The position numbers were made by a program, and so were the translations under genes. From assembly GCA_965153355.1 (NCBI GenBank), contig OZ231126.1, forward strand, positions 65,658,001-65,722,000: DNA of 64,000 bases, in the 5' to 3' direction. The stretch's first letter is position 1, and every line of letters begins with the position of its first letter. The notes under the pieces are model-generated. The model saw only the letters and a list, made by a program, of their open reading frames with translations, was not told where the DNA came from and ran no database searches. Below, piece by piece: positions 24,653 to 37,540 of this stretch. This stretch comes from Flaccisagitta enflata. Its lineage: Eukaryota; Chaetognatha; Sagittoidea; Aphragmophora.

Positions 24653-24717
24653 TCGTTATTTCTTTCTTTCTTTCTCTTTTTCATTCTCTCTTTCATTCTT
24701 TTCTTTCTTTCCTTTTT
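24350..24717. repeat. (TTTC)n microsatellite
   Basis: About 365 bp of TTTC units with TTTG/TTAT variants, in the intron between Tudor exons and abutting an R2 element. Confidence 0.95.
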
Positions 24718-25192
24718 GGGCAGCGGCCCCAAAGGGCCGATGTCCTGTAGGACACAGGGGTGAATTTCCTTACGTCCGTCCGTACGTCCGTCCGTCCGTA
24801 CGTCCGTACGTCCCCCCTCCGAAGCTTCTCAAGCCTCTCTGGACTCAAATCCAGCCTCTCAGGCCTCAAATCCAGCCTCTCAGGCCTCAAATCTGGCCTC
24901 TCAGGCCTCAAATCCAGCCTTTCAGGCCTCAAATCCAGCCTCTTAGGCCTCAAATCCCACCTCTCAAGCCTCAAATCCAGCCTCTTGGGCCTCAAATCCA
25001 GCCTCTTGGGCCTTAAACCTAGCCTCTCAGGCCTCAAATTCCCATTGAGTAACATGGCAAATTGACAAAAAATTAAAAAAATGCAAAATTTCCAATGAAT
25101 ATCATGGAAAATTATCCAAAATATGCCGTCTCAGGACGTATGGAAATTCACCCCTGTGTCCTACAGGACATCGGCCCTTTGGGGCCGCTGCC
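24718..25192. repeat. R2 element with near-perfect inverted repeats
   Basis: Outer arms gggcagcggccccaaagggc, then cgatgtcctgtaggacacag and gggtgaatttcc, are inverted at 25141-25192 with the same sequence, more than 50 bp. Inside, about ten copies of a 21-bp unit (tcaaatccagcctctcaggc type) follow a tcc-gtc-cgt run. Confidence 0.85.
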
Positions 25193-25387
25193 CTGCTCTC
25201 ACTCTACTTCTTCAGCTAATCACTCCAAGCAGGGCATCGGGTACCGCTGACCATGTGCGATCCTTGGATGACTTGTTTTCTTTCCTTCCTTCCTCCCCTC
25301 CTTTCTTTCTTTATTCCTCTTTTTTTTTTTGATTCTTTCCATCTTTGATTCTTTCCTTTTCCCTCGCCTTCCATCCTCCCCTCCTTT

Positions 25388-25862
25388 TTGGGCAGCGGTC
25401 CCAAAGGGCTGATGTCCTGTAGAACACAGGGGGAAATTTCGAGATGTCCGTCCGTCCTTCCGTCTGTCCGTCCTTCCATCCGTCCATCCGTCTGTCCGTC
25501 CGTCCCCCCGTAGACCATCAAGGCCTCAAATTAGCCCTCCCAGGCCTCAATCTAGCCCTCTAGACCTCAAATCAGCCCTCTTGGCTTGAAATTAGCCTCC
25601 CCAGGCCTCAAATCTGCCTTTCAGTCCTCAGATCTGCCCTCCAGATCTTCAATTAGCCTTCCAAGCATCTAATCAGCCTTCAAAACCTCAAATCCACTCT
25701 CCAAGCCTTAATTCTGCCCTCTAGCCCCCAAATATGCCTTCAGTGGCCTTATTCAGCCATCTAGAGCCTGAAATTTGCCCCCTCAGGACGGAAGGACGGA
25801 CGGACGTCTCGAAATTCCCCCCTGTGTTCTACAGGACATCGGCCCTTTGGGGCCGCTGCCCT
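25388..25862. repeat. R2 element, second copy
   Basis: Arms gggcagcggtcccaaagggc and aacacaggg are repeated inverted at the right end, including the copy-specific change to tagaacac/gtgttcta. The inner units (cctcaaatctgccttccag type) are more diverged than in the neighbouring copy. A shared tail agggcatcgggtaccgctga, then ccatgtgcgatccttgg, follows this copy and the previous one. Confidence 0.8.
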
Positions 25863-26025
25863 GCTCTCACTCCACCTCTTCACTGGATCACTCCCAGCAG
25901 GGCATCGGGTACCGCTGACCATGTGCGATCCTTGGATGACTAGTTTTCTTTCTTTTTTCCTTCTTTTTTTCTTTCTTTTTTCCTTCTTTTTATCTTTCTT
26001 TTTATCCCACGGCAATCAGATTGGT

Positions 26026-26450
26026 GGGACTATGTGATGGACCTGATCGTGTAGTCTGTGTGTCTGTCTGTCTGTGTAAAACCTTATTCTTTTGAACTAG
26101 ACTACAGAAGTTCATGAAATTTTACCAGTGCTATTCTTATGTCAATAGGAGCTTGTGTACCAATTTTCAGAAAAATCCATAAACCTTTACTACCCTTTTG
26201 CCTATTATTTTTGTAGTAATATTTTACTGGACTTAGGTATGTTGATTATTTTGATAATTTAGTTTACAAGTTCTAAATAAACAACCCCTTAAAAATTCGA
26301 ATAAAATCTGAAGTCTGGTTTGTGAGATATTAGCTTATTTATCTAGTAAAATGTTACTAGGACTAGAGCAATTCTTTTTTTTTTGAGAATTTCTATTGAA
26401 AAAAAATTTTAAATCTTTTTTTGAAAACTTTTCTTTGAAATTTTTTTTTT
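26026..26450. other. No gene; AT-rich unique sequence
   Basis: Lies between the R2 pair and the 22-bp minisatellite. No open frame of note. Confidence 0.4.
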
Positions 26451-26766
26451 CAAGGTATGCCATCACAGACTTCAAGGCATGCCATCATGGACTTCAAGGA
26501 AAAGGTATGCCATCATGAACTTCAAGGTAAGCCATCATTGACTTCAAAGTATGCAATCATGGACTTCAAGGACAAAGTATCCCGTCATGGACTTCAAGGT
26601 ATGCCATCATGGACTTCAAGGTTTGCCATCATGGAATTCAAGGTATGCCACATGGACTTCAAGATATGCCATCATGGACTACAAGGTATGCCACCATGGA
26701 CATCAAGGTATGCCGTCATGGACTTCAAGGTATGCCATCATGAACTTCAAGGTATGCCATCATAAA
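26450..26766. repeat. 22-bp minisatellite (ggtatgccatcatggacttcaa)
   Basis: About 14 imperfect tandem units of ggtatgccatcatggactt plus caa. The repeated reading frame across it is a consequence of the repeat. Confidence 0.9.
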
Positions 26767-26839
26767 TATGCGCCCTGTATCTTCTCAAATCGCGTTTGTG
26801 CGACGAGAAAGCTTGGGCCGTGGGACTAATTTTGAAGCT

Positions 26840-27005
<166 letters not shown>

Positions 27006-27102
27006 TACTAGCAAAATAACTTATATTGAGTCTTCACTCATTACTTCTTTCCTTCTTTTGTTCTTTAGATTCTTCTGTTCATTCTTTCTTTCTTTCATTC
27101 AG

Positions 27103-27328
27103 CAAGGAATGGGCGTGTCTTGCAATTTCTTATCATTCATCATCAGATTCCGAGGTTGTTTGTTTTTTGGTGGACCACGGTTTCTTCTCAACCATTGAAA
27201 TTAGAAACATCCGGCAGCTCATTCCTCGCTTTCGAACTTTGCCGTTCCAAGCTTTTGTGGCTAGCTTGGACATCCGAAGTCCTGGGTTGACTGGAAGATG
27301 GTCACAACCAGCGGTGGACGTATTCAAG
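27103..27328 (+). CDS. Tudor domain core exon
   Basis: A 226-nt exon with acceptor tctttctttctttcattcag and donor AAG|GTATAT. It reads KEWACLAISYHSSSDSEVVC, then FLVDHGFFSTIEIRNIRQLI and PRFRTLPFQAFVASLDI. This is the Tudor beta barrel: W.A...(V)..FLVD(Y/H)G with the D-Y/H-G turn, then I..L..F..LP.QA....L, as in TDRD and Papi/TDRKH proteins. The usual DYG tyrosine is His here. It ends WSQPAVDVFK in phase 0 and joins the terminal exon exactly. Confidence 0.85.
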
Positions 27329-27477
27329 GTATATAGGAGTTTCAAAATTAAGCTTAGGATTCATGATGGACAAATGATCAATGGGTGGGTGCGCAGGGGC
27401 AATGATGCAGAAGACGTTGATCAGAGGCATTGCCGCAAAAACTGCTTGACTTAGTCTGAAAAGCCGGAAAAAGCAAA

Positions 27478-27612
27478 GTGTTGCTGACCAACAAACTGAC
27501 TAACCAACCGACAGCAATTAAAGATACGATGAACATAATGATCCATGAAACAAGGCCGGATACACGGCTACCCAAGTCGCGTGTGGGTGGGTAGGGACCA
27601 TGCACATTGAGA
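27478..27612 (-). repeat. R1 dispersed repeat copy
   Basis: Carries a (aacc)n core, acaaggccggatacacggct and acccaagtcgcgtgtgggtg, in reverse orientation, within the last Tudor intron. Confidence 0.75.
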
Positions 27613-27699
27613 TCACTAGACCATTTAGGCAGGAGCAGTAAGGTCCAATAGTCGCAAAAGCGTTACATGGTCAGCGGTACCCGATACCCCTAAGTTAGT

Positions 27700-28264
27700 G
27701 TTTGTGGGAATGAGATTATGAGAGGCCGATGACCTATGATTCCACATAGGACAGTTTTCTCCGGTTTGAGATGCTGGTTTGGAGGGCTGAGAAACCTGAT
27801 TTTGGGTCTGAAAAGTCTGATTTAGGGTCTGAGAGACATGGTTTAGAGTCTGAGAGGTTTGATCTGGGGTCTAAAAGGCCTGATTTGGGTCTAAGCGGTC
27901 TGATTTGGGGTCTTAAAAGCCTGATTTGGGGTTTGAGGCCTGATTTGGGGTCTGAGAGGCCTAATTTGGGGTCTGAGAAGCTTGTTCTGGGGTCTGAGAG
28001 GCCTGATTTAGGATCTGAGAGGCCTATTTTAGGGGCTGAGAGGCCTGATTTGGGGTCTGAGTGGCCTGATTTATGGTCTGCTAGGCCTGATTTGAGGTCT
28101 GAGAGGCCTGATTTGGGGTCAGAAAGGTCTGATTTGGGGTCTGAAAGGCCTAATTTGGGGTCTGAGAGTCCTTATTTGAGGCATAGGGGAGGGGGGGACG
28201 GAAAAGGGAAACCAAAAAAAATGCCCTATGTGGAATCATGGGTCATCGGCCCCTCCGTTGCCCA
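27700..28264. repeat. R2 element in the last Tudor intron
   Basis: Left arm gaggccgatgacctatgatt plus ccacatagg; right arm cctatgtggaatcatgggtc plus atcggcc. About 20 units of a 21-bp repeat (gatttggggtctgagaggcc type) lie between. The motif gtcagcggtacccgataccc lies just to the left. Confidence 0.8.
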
Positions 28265-28284
28265 AAAATGAAAACCATAAAAAG

Positions 28285-28492
28285 TGTGACCAACCAACCC
28301 ACTAACCAACCGACCAATGGACAAAGCGGGGTGGATACACTGCTAACCAAGTTGCATGTGGGTGGGCAGGGACTGTATTTGAGGTCACTCGATCAATTGG
28401 GCAGGAGCAGTGAGACCAAAGAACGCAAAAAAACAAAGTTAAGTGTGACAGATTGATGGACCGACAGAGCAGGGTGTAGAGTCGAGTAAAAA
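28285..28492 (-). repeat. R1 dispersed repeat copy
   Basis: Carries accaaccgaccaatggacaa, gcatgtgggtgggcaggga, gaccgacagagcagggtgta and gagtcgagtaaaaa, a degraded reverse-oriented copy. Confidence 0.65.
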
Positions 28493-28541
28493 TCACTCAT
28501 GACTCATGAACTGCCCTTATGTTGCGATGAAATTTTAACAG

Positions 28542-28748
28542 AAGGCGGTCACGGATCGTTCGCTAATGGGACAAGTATCTTCGATCACACAAACCGAAGG
28601 AACCCCGGGATTCGTTGTTCATTTGAAGGAATTGTTCGCTACCAAGACTTCTCATCGCGGCTTTCACACCCTGGAGCAAATGACAGACGTTAAAGCTTTG
28701 ATGATGGAGAAATGCTTCGCCAAACGCAAGGAAGCAGAGTGCGAATAG
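28542..28748 (+). CDS. Tudor-domain protein, terminal exon
   Basis: After the acceptor tgaaattttaacag the frame continues in phase 0 from 27328 and reads KAVTDRSLMGQVSSITQTEG, then FVVHLKELFATKTSHRGFHT and a basic end, stopping at TAG (28746-28748). The L.G.V......V.L pattern is the returning SN-like half of an extended Tudor domain, so the protein ends soon after its last Tudor domain. Together the exons support a piRNA-pathway Tudor protein. TDRKH/Papi is the closest in layout, but no KH domain is seen in this window. Confidence 0.7.
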   Translation, partial: KAVTDRSLMGQVSSITQTEGTPGFVVHLKELFATKTSHRGFHTLEQMTDVKALMMEKCFAKRKEAECE

Positions 28749-28998
28749 GAATTGTAGGGTTCTGAAGGAGGAGGAAGTGCATACGACTGTTGTCACATAG
28801 TTCTTGTTCCATGGTCATTCAGTTCTATGATCTTTTTAGATTGAAATTAGATACTTTCCTTAATAACAGAATCTTTTCATATGCTCATGACAAGACAGAT
28901 TGACTGTCAGTAATCAAACTGATCATAGACCAACTAAGTAATGCGGGATTACAATATCGTCCAGGATGGTGAGTAGGGACGTACACGCACTGGCAAAG

Positions 28999-29116
<118 letters not shown>

Positions 29117-29133
29117 CATTCAAAATGCCGTTT

Positions 29134-29950
29134 TGGGCAGCAGCCCCATAAGGAGCCCATGACCTATGCTTTTATGTATAGGGAATTTTCTTCTCCCTTT
29201 TCTTATGTCCATCAATCCTTTCTTTCCCCCCCCAACTCTAATCCCAGTCTCAAGGCTCAAATCCCAGCCTTGATTCTCAAATCCCAGCCTTGAGGCTCAA
29301 ATCCCAGCCTCAAGGCTCAAATGCCAGTCATGAGGCTCAAATCCCAGCCTTGAGGCTCAAATCCCAGCCTTGAGGCTCAAATCCCAGACTTGAGGCTCAA
29401 ATCCCAGACTTGAGGTTCAAATCCCAGCCTTGAGGTTCAAATCCCAGCCTTGAGGTTCAAATCCCAGCCTTGAGGCTCAAATCCCAAACTTGAGTCTCAA
29501 ATCCCAGCCTTGAGGCTCAAATCCCAGCCTTGAGGCTCAAATCCTAGCCTTGAGGCTCAAATCCCAGCCTTGGGGTTCAAAACCTAGCTTTGAGGCTCAA
29601 GTCCCATTGTTCAGGCTCAAATCCTAACTTCAAGATTCTGCTTCTATGTTTGCCAGTACCCCCCCTCCCCCCAGTCTCCCCCCAAGTCCCAGTCTCAAGA
29701 CCCAAATCCCGGTTTCATGGCCCAAATCCTAGTTACAAGGTTCAAATCCTAGCCTGAAGGCCCAAATCCCAGCCTTGAGACCTAAACCTCAGCCTTGAGG
29801 CTAGGATTTGGGCTTTGAAGCTAGGATTTGGGACTTGAGGCTAAGATCTGGGCCACAAGACTGGGATTTGGGTCTCGATACTGGAGGAGAAAATTCCCCA
29901 CAGATGCCAAAGCATAGGTCATCAACATCTTTGGGGCCGTTGCCCTGCTC
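29134..29950. repeat. R2 element
   Basis: Left arm gggcagcagccccataagga plus gcccatgacctatgctttta; right arm aaagcataggtcatcaacat plus ctttggggccgttgccc. It contains about 25 units of a 20-bp repeat (tcaaatcccagccttgaggc). Confidence 0.8.
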
Positions 29951-29959
29951 CCCCTTCAA

Positions 29960-30590
29960 TTTCAAGCATAACTTACTCAGGCAGGGCACAGGTACTGCTG
30001 ACTATCTAACGCTTATGCTACTATTGGGCTTTCAAACATGGGGAGATTTTTCCTTCTTCTCCCACTCCTCCATCCAACCCCCTCCCCTAGGTGTCGCGAC
30101 CCAAATTCTGCCAAATTCTGGCCAAATTTCAGACTCGAAGCCCATATCTCAGCCTCAATGCTAAAATATGAGCATCAAGGCTCAAATTCCATCCTCAAGG
30201 CTTTGATCCCAGCCTCAAGGCCCGAATCTCAGCCTGAAAACCTGAATCCCAGCCTCAAGCACAAAATCCAGACCTGAGGCCTGAATCCCAACCTCAAGGC
30301 CCAAATCCCAGTCTCAAAACCCAAATCCTAGCCTCAAGAACAAAATCCAGCCCTGAGGCTAAAATCTTAGCGCCTAGGCCTAAAACTCCAGCTCTCAGGC
30401 ATAATCTCAGCCCTAAGGCCCAAATCCCAACCACTAGAAGGAGGAGAAATTTCTTCCTGCATAGAAGTATAGGTCATCGGCTCATTTGGGGCCGCTGCCC
30501 TGCTTCCTCCCTCATAATAAATAACAACCTACTTAGGCAGGGCACAGGTATCGCTGACCATCAAACGCTTTTGCGACTATTGGGGAGTAG
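29960..30590. repeat. R2 element, diverged copy
   Basis: Starts and ends with the R2-associated motif (ggcagggcacaggtactgct at left, ggcagggcacaggtatcgct at right). It has an array of about 20-bp units (ctcaaggcccaaatcccag type) and a right arm tataggtcatcggctcattt plus ggggccgctgccc. Confidence 0.65.
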
Positions 30591-30699
30591 CTTCTGGCAT
30601 TCCGCTTTTGTTTAAATTTCCAACGCGGCACGGCCTTCAATTGAATGGATTCATCTTTCTATCTCTCCCGTCAATATGGTTGATTGGATGGTGTTTATC

Positions 30700-31035
30700 T
30701 GTCATATTTAGTCGCGGACTCACTGTGTTGGTCCATTATAACACCCATTCATCCATCGTTCACATTTGCAAATCTATGGCAAGCAACTCTTGCCCCCGCC
30801 TAATAATTTGTAACATCGAGGCTATGTTTTCTGACCGTGCGATGTCCATGTCTATTGATCAACTTGACCTGAATCATAATTTCTAGATTTTCCTCGCATC
30901 TTTATGAGAGGCTTTGTCCATCCTTCTGTCCATCGGTCTATTATTCCGTGGCGTTTTTATGTTCATTCTCGCACATCTAAAAGAGGTGATGTCTGTCGGT
31001 TGGTCTGTTGGTCGGTCTGTCTGTCACGCAAACGT
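30700..31035 (+). repeat. R1-derived fragments
   Basis: tttagtcgcggactcactgt at about 30709 and tgagaggctttgtccatcct with tcggttggtctgttggtcgg at 30903-31022 are partial R1 copies separated by unique DNA. Confidence 0.55.
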
Positions 31036-31280
31036 TAAAAACGCACAATTCCGATGTATTTCTTCATTTTTGTTTCCTCTCACACCTCCTCTCCTTCATT
31101 TTCATTTTCTTTCATTCATTTTCATTCATTTTCATTCATTCATTCATTAATTCTCATTTATTCAAAGCGTTCATTCACTAGAAACGTTCAATCAATTTCA
31201 CTCAGCGAGGCGCACATATTGGCCATAACACGGCCTTGTTTTTTTGTTCTTGTGGAATCGAGCTAGCGCCAGATCAAGTA

Positions 31281-32173
<893 letters not shown>

Positions 32174-32347
32174 CGCAAATTATTATGACGCAGAAGATTG
32201 TCGCCACCTAAAGAGGCGAGGATGCTCAGAGAGAAAAGCATGCACCAAGGTCACCATCCCCGTCTACTCGGTGATAGCGAAATTTTGTGATTGCGTAGGA
32301 TTGCCTCAAAACTCCGAAAAACAAAGAGTAAACCGGTTGAGGTTTCT

Positions 32348-32553
32348 GTTAGTCGCGTGCTACGCGACTCTACGACCCACTTTGTCGGTCCGTCCGTCCA
32401 TTGGTCCGTCTGTCGGTCCATCCATCACACTTTACTTTTTTTGGGTTTTTGAGGTCTTTGGCCTTACTGCTCCTGCCCAAATGATGGAGTGGCCTCAAAT
32501 ATGGCCCCTGCCCACCCGCACGCGACTTCGGTAGCCATGTATCCGGCCTTGTT
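32348..32553 (+). repeat. R1 dispersed repeat copy
   Basis: Begins tagtcgcgtgctacgcgact and ends cccacccgcacgcgactt plus tatccggccttgtt. The left arm AGTCGCGTGC pairs with the right arm GCACGCGACT. Confidence 0.8.
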
Positions 32554-32663
32554 GGCTTTCATTCGCCCAGCCGAAGCGCGAAGGCCCCACTCGTTGATCT
32601 TTCATTCGTCGACAATAATTGGATCAAAATAACGTAGATTCCCGGCATTATGGATCACACGAA

Positions 32664-32668
32664 CTTTC

Positions 32669-32748
<80 letters not shown>

Positions 32749-32768
32749 CCAACCAACCAACCAACCAA
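32664..32768. repeat. (CAA)n microsatellite
   Basis: CAA triplets for about 85 bp, then (ccaa)n. Confidence 0.97.
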
Positions 32769-33070
32769 GCCGGATTGGGCAAACATCTTCCGTTCTGAGA
32801 AAGACTTATTTTACAACTAATTAGAACATACAATTACATTCCGCCGTGGCTAATAGTGGAAATGCCGGTGCCGAGGGGAGACATAGGTGGAGAGAGGATG
32901 ATCCATGGTCGATTGGTTGGAGGTTTGGGCGAATGGGAAAAGGAAATGTGACAAATGTTGACTGACTAGTATTGGTCGCGCCTGCATGTCCTGTTCAGTC
33001 AATTCTGTTGAGACCGCGTCGAAACAAGCCTTTGACAACAAGCGTCCTCCATTCAACAAATGATAGACGG

Positions 33071-33074
<4 letters not shown>

Positions 33075-33140
<66 letters not shown>
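33075..33140. repeat. (GA)n microsatellite
   Basis: About 65 bp of GA dinucleotides. Confidence 0.95.
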
Positions 33141-33141
<1 letters not shown>

Positions 33142-33241
33142 AGAGTTGAGAAAAGCTGAGTGAAAGAATTTCAAGATTTTCCGTCCATCCATTGGTGCAT
33201 CCGTCGGTCCGTTGGCGTTACTGATCGAGTCGAAGTGTGAA

Positions 33242-33376
33242 CAAGGCCGGATACACGGCAGGACAGTCGCGGACAGTTGGGCAGGAGCAGTAAGTCAAAA
33301 ACTGTTCGCAATTCAGAAATGTGATGGACAGACGGACACAGCAAGTTGTAAAGTCGCGTGTCCGCGACTAAAAACT
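33242..33376 (-). repeat. R1 dispersed repeat copy
   Basis: acaaggccggatacacggca at the left end, cagtcgcggacagttgggca, then gtaaagtcgcgtgtccgcga plus ctaaaaa at the right. Confidence 0.8.
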
Positions 33377-34165
33377 AACTTTTTATATACTTATTTTGTA
33401 TGTTTGTGTATGTGGGGGGGGGGGGGTAAAGTGTGGAGGGAGGTTGGATTCCCTTACCCAGCCGACCCCAACAACACTGTGAGAACGCATCAGCAGGTCT
33501 GAAACAAGGCTATTGGACCAACATGGGGAGACCTCCATAAGTACCTAGTTGAGGACTAGTGACTCTAAAAAAGGCTTTGTCCGCAGATCAGTCGGTCTGT
33601 CCCTGCTGTTGGTCCGTAGGTCGGTTCGTGAAGCTCAAGTCAAGTGTGGAAACACATTTGAGATGCCCCTCATATTGGGTGGGGGTGGGTGTGGTAGGGG
33701 TTGTGCTGTAATGATATTGTGACCTTGGTTACATGTTAGTTGTAGACACAAGCCTATATTATAGCAAGATATGTATGTCTGTCTGTCTGTTGGTCCATTG
33801 GTTCAAATTGCACAGTCGAAATCAATTTTTCTTGCTCGGCCATTGATGCAGTATTGGCCATTTCTGGTCCAACATAGGTGCAATATTGTTGTGCGTTGCA
33901 ATGATTGTTGCAGTACATGGTCCAAGTAGAAGAAAAGCGCCGGAAGACTCGACCACGCAATGATGATCAGGACAATCTGCAACTTTTGGTTGCTGAGCCC
34001 AATTTTTACCCTGTTTTAGGCTAACACTGGCACCATTATGAAAGCAAAATTCTTTTTGAATAATGTTTTGCTTTGACACTTGTTGGATAAGAGAGAAAAG
34101 GGCAATAAAGTGTCGCCTAAATTTTTTTTCTTTTGAAGGGGGGGGGGGGGGGAATTGGGCCCATT

Positions 34166-34330
34166 TTTAGTCGCGGACTAGCGACTCTATAAGAGGCTTT
34201 GTCCGTCCGTCGGTTGGTTGGTTGGTCGGTTGGTTGGTCCGTGGTGATCGAGTCGAAAAGTGGGAAAACACACCTTTCTGCCCCTGCCCACCCGTCCGCG
34301 ACTAGTATTGGCCGTGTATCCGGCCTTGTA
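34166..34330 (+). repeat. R1 dispersed repeat, the cleanest copy
   Basis: About 165 bp: tagtcgcggactagcgactc, tataagaggctttgtccgtc, a tcggttggt ladder, tcgaaaagtgggaaaacac, gcccctgcccacccgtccgc, gact, and the end ggccgtgtatccggccttgt. It serves as the reference for the family. Confidence 0.85.
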
Positions 34331-34929
34331 CTCTCTCTGGCCATTTTTTGCACTGGTACAATCCTGCAACTAGGTGGTTTGAATTTTCGTCCTTTTTTCT
34401 ATTGTAACAGATCAGAGTAGATCAGCCCACACAGATTCGACCAAACAATAATTTTTAGGAAAAAGTCAGATTTTGACTATTTTGGTTTTTTTTTGTACTG
34501 TTTTTGGCTAGTGTAGATCCCGGGGGGAGTTAGGGCTAGGGTTGTCTTATTCGTTGGTTCTTGTATGGATGAAGGAGATAAGTCTAGAAAACGCCATCAG
34601 GCAACAATTTCATTCATTTTGGCAATTTTGTCCGTCCATCTGCCCGGCCATCAGCACGAGTTGAAAATTGGAACAAGAAGCGTTTTAGATGCTTCTGTGT
34701 GATTGGGGGCGTGGGGTTTAGATAGGAATTGGATACCACTGCCCACCAATCCGCAACGATATTCTATCTACCTCACCGTAGATGAATATGAGCTTTATCA
34801 GACCTATCCTATACTCTATCAGACCTAAATGTAGAAAAACATAATGAGTGTAATGAAAGAGTGAAACGACGAGTAACATGAACAATGAACAAGATGAGTT
34901 TTCATTTATTTTCTGCGATATTTTCATTT

Positions 34930-35015
34930 GAGCGTCACAAAATAACCGACCAACTGACCAACTAACCAACCAACGGAAAGAGCCTCTTATACAGATGCTG
35001 TGGCACACCTAAAAA
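34930..35015 (-). repeat. R1 fragment
   Basis: aaataaccgaccaactgacc with (aacc) units, then gcctcttatacagatgctgt and ggcacacctaaaaa. Confidence 0.6.
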
Positions 35016-35019
35016 CTGG

Positions 35020-35515
35020 GGAAAATTTTGTTTCACATTGGTGGCAAAATCATGCGAGTAAAATCAGTGGAGGAGATAAGCCTAATTTGCATGAAAAATG
35101 AAGTAAATCATTATGCAGTTGAAGGTAACATGTCCAAATCTCATTTTAGAAATACGCCAAAAAGTCCATAGATGCGCCCCAAAAAAAGTAAATATTCTTT
35201 ATTGGTGGCAAAACCATGCAAATAAAATCAGTGGAGGAGATAAGCCTAATTTGCATGAAAAATGAAGTAAATCGATATACGGCTGAAGGCAAAAAGTCCT
35301 AATCTTTTTATAGATAGATGCCACAAGGTCCATAGATGCACACGAAAAAAAATATTGGTAAATATTCTATATTGATGGCAAAATCATGCGAGTAAAATCA
35401 GTGGAGGAGATAAGCCTAATTTGCATGAAGATTGAAGTAAATTGATATACTGCTGAAGGCAAAAAGTCCAAATCTCCTTATAGATAGACGCCATAAGGTC
35501 TAAAGATGACCTCTA
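35020..35515. repeat. Three tandem copies of a unit of about 167 bp
   Basis: The string aaaatcagtggaggagataa, then gcctaatttgcatga, recurs at about 35059, 35226 and 35395, each followed by gaagtaaat and a shared aaggtc.a.agatg end. Non-coding. Confidence 0.8.
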
Positions 35516-35577
35516 TAGATGCAGAATATTTTAATGACCCTCAGGGGGGCGGGCGAATACGACCCTTAAGGAAAGTT

Positions 35578-37450
35578 TCAGTCTTGATCATCAGCTTCAT
35601 CAGAATCTTCTTCTGCCATATCCACTATACTTCCATTTGTACAAGAAGTGCCTTGACAATGACCACAGGCAAGTGTGCATTTCAGACCATTTTTGCGGCA
35701 AGTACATCTTGCAGAAGTGCAATCTGTGGTGCAATCACATCGAATGACTTCAAGCAGTTCAGGCGGGGCAGGTGGAAGATCTGTTAATACAGGGGAGTAT
35801 CCTGAACCTGTGAGCTTCTAACCCCATGATTCTTCCTTCAAATTACAATGAGGATTTTTCCATTTATAAATTTGTAGATACACTCTGTAACTGTGAAATT
35901 TTGAAGCCGCTGTGGTAGGGGGAAGGCTTTTTCCCTTGACTCTGAAAATTTTTAGCAACCTTTTCACAGTATTTCCTTTTTCTCAGCGCATTCAGAGACT
36001 CATTCAACGACACGCGGGTGATGTATTGGTACTGGTACTGGTTTTGTGATTTGATGGATAGGGTTGAATGGATGAATGTTTGACTTGTTGATGCTAGGTC
36101 AACAGGCAGTTTTGCCTTCCTTCACTAGCTGCATGAATTTGAATTTGAAATTTGATTCTTTTTCTCATTATACATTTCCACCAATGCCTTTTCACCTGCT
36201 ACAGCAATTTCCTCAGGTGCGGCTGACTCATCATCAAAAACTTTTGCTGATTGCTGCAAAACAGTGTTTGTCTTAAACTTTTTCAATAAAGCAGCCTTGC
36301 CGATGCCGAAAAGCCTTAAAGTGGTATCACAGCCAAGAAGTACATGTAGAAAAAGAATATGTTTGCAGACACATGGCCCGATGTCCCTCTTTGCTTGCTT
36401 TTGGTCCCAAACCCGTTGTTTTGCATTCTTCTTTGGTTTAGGGGCAAAAGAGAGGCCTTTTCCAGTTGGATTTGAGTGATACAACTAAAGGACAATCAGG
36501 TCTGTGTCATCTCCAACCAGTACAGTATCTTGTGCACTACCTGATTCAATCGTTTTTTGGGCAATCAAAACATCAGCATCTGATGATGCATAGAAAATTT
36601 GGCAACCTGTAGCCTGTAGATCATCACCAAGCTGTTTAAGAAAGTTTAGCTTGTTCATGGGATTGCTGAGGAAAATATATTTTGCAAGTTAAACACATTT
36701 CTTTGGTAAACGACTGTTGAAGCAGAACAATATCCATCAAAAACAACAACTGCTTTGCCATACCTCTTGCGAACATACCCAGTGTAACTTTTCAGGATAT
36801 GATCAAAGGTTTCTCCACATGTCCATGGTATGTGATGCAAGAGAGCTCCACCATCTTTTATATATTGTGCTGGCTTTGGAATTTCAACATCTTTGTTTGG
36901 GATGTTAGCCCAAATTGCATCTGCAAAATTGGCTTTCTGAGGTTCATGCAGCAAGTCTGGAGATTCAGCTAAGGCTGCTAAGGCTGGTGGAAATACGCAG
37001 AGTTCATAGTCAAAAGCATTATCAATATGTCCATGTCCTGCCAATGCTAACCTTTGAAAGAGGACTTGAGGATCGAATTGGACTCCTGCACCATTTATCA
37101 TTACAGAGGATTTTGATGCAGGAGTGACTGCTTGCTCTTTTTTTCAGAAGGATATTCCATCCACCTTCTCACCAACCATTCAAGAAATGATATTGTTGCC
37201 TACAATTTCTGCATCATCAACATTGACAGTTGCTTGGGCATGAACTCCATTAGCTATATTACACAATACTGATCCATATTCAAAGGGGTTTCTTTCTTGA
37301 AAGAAATCTCAAACAATGTTTGTATCCTTCCAATCACATGCAACTCTGGAAGGACCAAAATCTTTGTTCTGCTCTCCAGTTCTCAATCTAGTTGCTGTCA
37401 ACTCTTGGACTGCATTGTGTACCTCAGCACAGACAGGCCTTGATAGGGTC
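35578..37450 (-). pseudogene. Decayed PIN-like/CXC protein gene of a multicopy animal family
   Basis: Minus-strand fragments in order: VQELTATRLRTGEQN and RNPFEYGSVLCNIANG, then FDPQVLFQRLALAGHGHIDN, DGGALLHHIPWTCGETFDHI and GKAVVVFDGYCSAS, then SDADVLIAQKTIESG and LVGDDTDLIVL, then HVLLGCDTTLRLFGIGKAAL, and last a cysteine array of tesmin/CXC type (RCDCTTDCTSARCTCRKNGL). I recognise this as a repetitive family of uncharacterised proteins in marine invertebrates and fish, with a nuclease-like Asp-rich core and a CXC tail. Several in-frame stops (for example TAG at the VL*LYH junction, and stops before the FDPQ segment) and at least two frame changes show it is broken. No intact terminal repeats were identified. 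Confidence 0.65.
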
Positions 37451-37540
37451 CATTGATTTGTCTGTGTTTTAGTCATTCCACTCCCATGGGTCAGACCCCC
37501 AGAGGAGGAGGAGGAGGAGAAGGTGGTGAAGAAGAACAAG

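Noticed and set aside
24693-25065. Repetitive LRPKRLDLRPER-type or SGLKSSL-type proteins in R2 arrays
   Set aside because: The period is that of the 21-bp minisatellite, frames are open on both strands, and copies differ by frame-breaking indels.
26457-26829. Frame with repeated MPSWTSRYAIMDFK units
   Set aside because: It follows the 22-bp minisatellite, whose unit length is not a multiple of three; no splice or start context supports a gene.
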